A DNA stretch of 7,579 bases, taken from assembly GCA_964649095.1 (NCBI GenBank), contig CAZYPH010000101.1:1-7579 (forward strand), written 5' to 3'. The position numbers were made by a program, and so were the translations under genes. How positions within the stretch are numbered: the first letter of the stretch is position 1; each line of letters opens with the position of its first letter. The notes below the pieces were generated by a model that did no database searches, was not told the DNA's origin, and saw nothing but the letters and a program-made list of their open reading frames with translations. This stretch comes from CAZYPH01 sp964649095 (lineage in GTDB: Bacteria > Bdellovibrionota > UBA1018 > UBA923). Positions 5,278-7,579 of the stretch are shown here, piece by piece.

Positions 5278-6911
5278 GAGTGTAGAACCTTTTGCGTGAG
5301 GTGTATGATGTTGTTGGTTTGATTTATATTTTGACGATCATAAATCAAATCCAAAAATGGTTTTTTAGAATCGCTTGATTTAATTTGAGCAATTTGGCGA
5401 ACGAATCGTCTTCCAGTATTGTCGCGATCGAGATTCACAATCAAATTTACGCTCGAAAATATCCACTCACGAATAGCATCTAAACTTAAGTTCTGAGCCC
5501 CCAGAAGGGCCAGCAACTCAAGGCGGTGAATAGCCTCTTGAACCGAGTTAGCATGTACTGTTGTGAGACTGCCTGGATGGCCGGTGTTTAAGGCCTGTAA
5601 CATGTCGAGTACTTCTCCCCCTCGGCATTCGCCCACAATGATACGATCTGGTCGCATTCTTAGGGCGCATTGTACGAGTTCTCTTAGTCCAACGGCACCA
5701 ACGCCTTCAGCGTTTGCTTTGCGCCCTTGTAGTTGTACTGAGTTTTGAAGACTGAGGCTTAACTCGATCGTATCTTCGACAGTGATCACGCGTTCGGTTT
5801 GATCAACGTACTGACATAGGAAGTTTAGTAGACTCGTCTTCCCCGTCGACGTTCCACCCGAGATTACAATATTTTTTTTGCTTACAATGGCCTGTTTTAA
5901 AATGGCTAACGATTGATCATCGACCCAGCCACAGAGCAACGCCTTTTCTTCAGACATGGGTGTACTACCAAATTTTCGAATAGAGACCGACGGTGCCGAC
6001 GCTGCAATTGGGGGTAGCACTGCGTGAAATCGAGAGCCGTTTTCTAACGTAGCCTCGCATATCGGATTCTGCTGATCCAATCTACGATGGTGTTTCACTG
6101 CCATTCGAACTACCCAAGCCTCATACGAGGTTTCAGATAAGAAGGCATCGCTAGATTTTTTTAGACCCTCACCAATATCGATAAAAATATCGTCGTGAGC
6201 ATTAATCAAAATCTCGCGACAAGCCGGATTTTTCAAGTGTACTCCCAGCGGACCATTATCAAAAAGCTCCGAATGCAATCGTTCTACCAAAGTTTGAATC
6301 TGTTTTGAGTCTATCAAAGTGAATCCAAGTTCACCCACTGTTTGGGCTACATAGTCGTAGAGATCATGCTGTGGATTTGAAAGAGCTGCTATGTTTCCTG
6401 GGAGATCTTTAAGTTTTTGATAATAACTATTGGTCAGTTTTTGTAATACGCTCGTAACGTCTAAACCCTGAGGTGTTGAGGCAGCGTTTTGATTATTCAT
6501 GGGTTCGTAACAAAATTTAAGCAAATAGGGCCCAATACCCAAATAATGCTCTTTATGCCATTTGGCGTGTGATTTTGGTTTTAGTTTTTTTCGAATCCAG
6601 GATGTTTTTTCTTTCGATAAGGCCATGAATGTTCCGTTGGCACTAAAATCTGAAACTAACAATAAATTGTTTTTTTCATATATATAAATTTCGGCATGTT
6701 TCTTTGAGACGGTAGGATAGTTCAGTACTACGGCGGCATTCGGTGATCGGCCAATCACATGAGTCCCCTCATTCAAAACCACTCGTTCCAATAGATTTTG
6801 ATTGGCCTTGCTTTTTGCAGTAGGCTTCGGTTCCCCAAAGACTTCGATGACAATTCGGATAGTTTTACTCGTAACTTTTGACGACTGATTTTCGCCGTTA
6901 GAATGTTTCAT
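5274..6911 (-). CDS. cpaF: CpaF/TadA pilus ATPase with N-terminal FHA domain
   Basis: This is a hexameric-type secretion ATPase of the CpaF/TadA family, which powers Tad/Flp pilus assembly from the cytoplasmic side. Residues are numbered from the upstream ATG at 6926. An FHA domain spans about 45-140, with the phosphothreonine-binding signature residues present: GR (59-60), Ser74 with His77, and Asn97-Gly98. The ATPase part follows: a helical N-domain (about 155-250), Walker A GGTSTGKTS (357-365), Asp box ITVEDTIEL (381-389), Walker B RIIVGECRGGE (428-438) and His box HPGSLTTVHA (450-459). All look intact. CpaF proteins are typically about 450 residues; the extra length is the FHA domain. ATG 6911-6909 overlaps the secretin stop as ATGA and gives 545 residues; ATG 6926 would give 550. 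The downstream kinase-like gene is joined by the same kind of overlap. The FHA domain suggests that binding of a phosphoprotein regulates or places the motor; this is inference. Confidence 0.93.
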   Translation of the reverse strand: MKHSNGENQSSKVTSKTIRIVIEVFGEPKPTAKSKANQNLLERVVLNEGTHVIGRSPNAAVVLNYPTVSKKHAEIYIYEKNNLLLVSDFSANGTFMALSKEKTSWIRKKLKPKSHAKWHKEHYLGIGPYLLKFCYEPMNNQNAASTPQGLDVTSVLQKLTNSYYQKLKDLPGNIAALSNPQHDLYDYVAQTVGELGFTLIDSKQIQTLVERLHSELFDNGPLGVHLKNPACREILINAHDDIFIDIGEGLKKSSDAFLSETSYEAWVVRMAVKHHRRLDQQNPICEATLENGSRFHAVLPPIAASAPSVSIRKFGSTPMSEEKALLCGWVDDQSLAILKQAIVSKKNIVISGGTSTGKTSLLNFLCQYVDQTERVITVEDTIELSLSLQNSVQLQGRKANAEGVGAVGLRELVQCALRMRPDRIIVGECRGGEVLDMLQALNTGHPGSLTTVHANSVQEAIHRLELLALLGAQNLSLDAIREWIFSSVNLIVNLDRDNTGRRFVRQIAQIKSSDSKKPFLDLIYDRQNINQTNNIIHLTQKVLHS

Positions 6912-7579
6912 TCGTTTAGGCCCCATCTTTGATCAAATTTTAGCCCATGCATCGAGCTTAACGGCAATTGTGCCCGCGTAGCGCCGAACGAGGGTAGAAT
7001 GGCCACAATAAGTTCGCTTTCAAAGTTGCGGTACTTTCGTGATTTAAAAAGCTCACCCAGAATTGGTATGTCGCCCAGAATGGGTAGGCGTTCGATGTCC
7101 TTCGACGCACTTGACTGAAATAGCCCAGTCAGCAAAATCGGTTCTCCGATAACGGCATCGACTTCCGTTTTTACGCTGCTCGATCGTACTCCCGGTATGC
7201 CGTCGATGCTTGTTGCTTCGTCTAACTGACTAGAGTGGGACTCAATTTGTGTACGAATGACCGAACCGCTTGTGCCACTTACTTTGATATTAATTTTGAG
7301 GCCGTAGTGTTTCCACTCGACCTTGTTTTCAAATCGCCCCACGATTTTTAGAGGGATTTGCCCGCCCGCTTCGAGTTCAGCACTAGAGCCCTCTTTTAAG
7401 GCTAATATAGGTTCTGCTAGAATCTTGGCTTCACCATTTGAGGCCAGGTGTTGCAAGTGGACAAACCAGCCCCCATTAAACATTAGCCGCCCCGGGGCGA
7501 TTGAGAAGGCTTGCGACGTCGATGTGGGAAAACTTAAGCCCAGCGCGCGATGGGCGGCTTTAGAGAGCTCCAACATAAA
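6908..7579 (-). CDS. CpaC/RcpA-type secretin, C-terminal part (5' end beyond window)
   Basis: The last 223 residues of an outer-membrane secretin are present; the frame is still open at the right edge. The conserved secretin core is visible: AKILAEPILALKEGSSAELE, GGQIPLKI, VEWKHYGLKINIKV, then the C-terminal signature LPILGDIPILGELFKSRKY followed by ESELIVAILPSF. These form the beta-barrel gate through which a Tad pilus or secreted substrate leaves the cell. The product therefore acts in the outer membrane, and the CpaC/RcpA assignment follows from the neighbouring cpaF gene. No lipobox or periplasmic N-domains can be judged because the 5' part is missing. The stop at 6910-6908 overlaps the likely cpaF start as ATGA. 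Its promoter lies outside the window. Confidence 0.9.
   Translation of the reverse strand, partial: FMLELSKAAHRALGLSFPTSTSQAFSIAPGRLMFNGGWFVHLQHLASNGEAKILAEPILALKEGSSAELEAGGQIPLKIVGRFENKVEWKHYGLKINIKVSGTSGSVIRTQIESHSSQLDEATSIDGIPGVRSSSVKTEVDAVIGEPILLTGLFQSSASKDIERLPILGDIPILGELFKSRKYRNFESELIVAILPSFGATRAQLPLSSMHGLKFDQRWGLNE

Noticed and set aside
5563..5748. Plus-strand open frame opposite cpaF
   Set aside because: It is antisense to the conserved Walker B and His-box region of the ATPase.
1..7579. CRISPR arrays, tRNA or rRNA genes, insertion sequences
   Set aside because: I saw no spaced direct repeats, no tRNA-like cloverleaf sequence, no rRNA motifs and no transposase or terminal inverted repeats.

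Overview
The window looks like chromosomal DNA of a Gram-negative bacterium. It encodes an outer-membrane secretin, a lipobox lipoprotein of the CpoB/YbgF type, a LysM-domain envelope protein and Tad-type pilus parts. The combination of a CpaF/TadA ATPase carrying an N-terminal FHA domain, a CpaC/RcpA secretin, and a lipoprotein overlapping a LysM gene resembles what I recall of Bdellovibrio-like predatory bacteria (Bdellovibrionota). That placement rests on family resemblance only; I could not search a database.

Layout, left to right. (1) Positions 1-1378, minus strand: a CpoB/YbgF-like TPR lipoprotein gene is followed, with an 11-nt overlap, by a LysM-domain gene that runs off the left edge. 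(2) Positions 1379-1563: a divergent intergenic region with a plausible sigma70-type promoter facing right. (3) Positions 1564-3289, plus strand: a small DUF4911-like gene, then a full-length TldD-type metalloprotease gene. (4) Positions 3331-4711, plus strand: a membrane protein of the TadB/TadC (T2SS F) type, then, 1 nt after its stop, an unrecognised single-pass membrane protein with two cysteines in its outer part. (5) Positions 4712-4782: a short gap between convergent genes with a possible terminator for the minus strand. (6) Positions 4783-7579, minus strand: the C-terminal part of a CpaC/RcpA secretin, then an FHA-CpaF ATPase, then a short protein with a kinase-like catalytic loop. Both junctions in this group can be read as ATGA stop/start overlaps, so the three genes are probably translationally coupled.

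The secretin (outer-membrane gate), the CpaF ATPase (motor) and the TadB/C-like protein (inner-membrane platform) are the core of a Tad/Flp-type pilus or secretion machine. The platform gene faces the other two. No pilin, prepilin peptidase or TadZ gene is visible. The most unusual point is the ATPase with an intact-looking phosphothreonine-binding FHA domain directly coupled to a 164-residue protein that has the HGDxxxxN and IDF kinase motifs but no visible glycine-rich N-lobe. This suggests, without proving, phosphorylation-linked control of the pilus motor. The other genes look like ordinary envelope and housekeeping functions.
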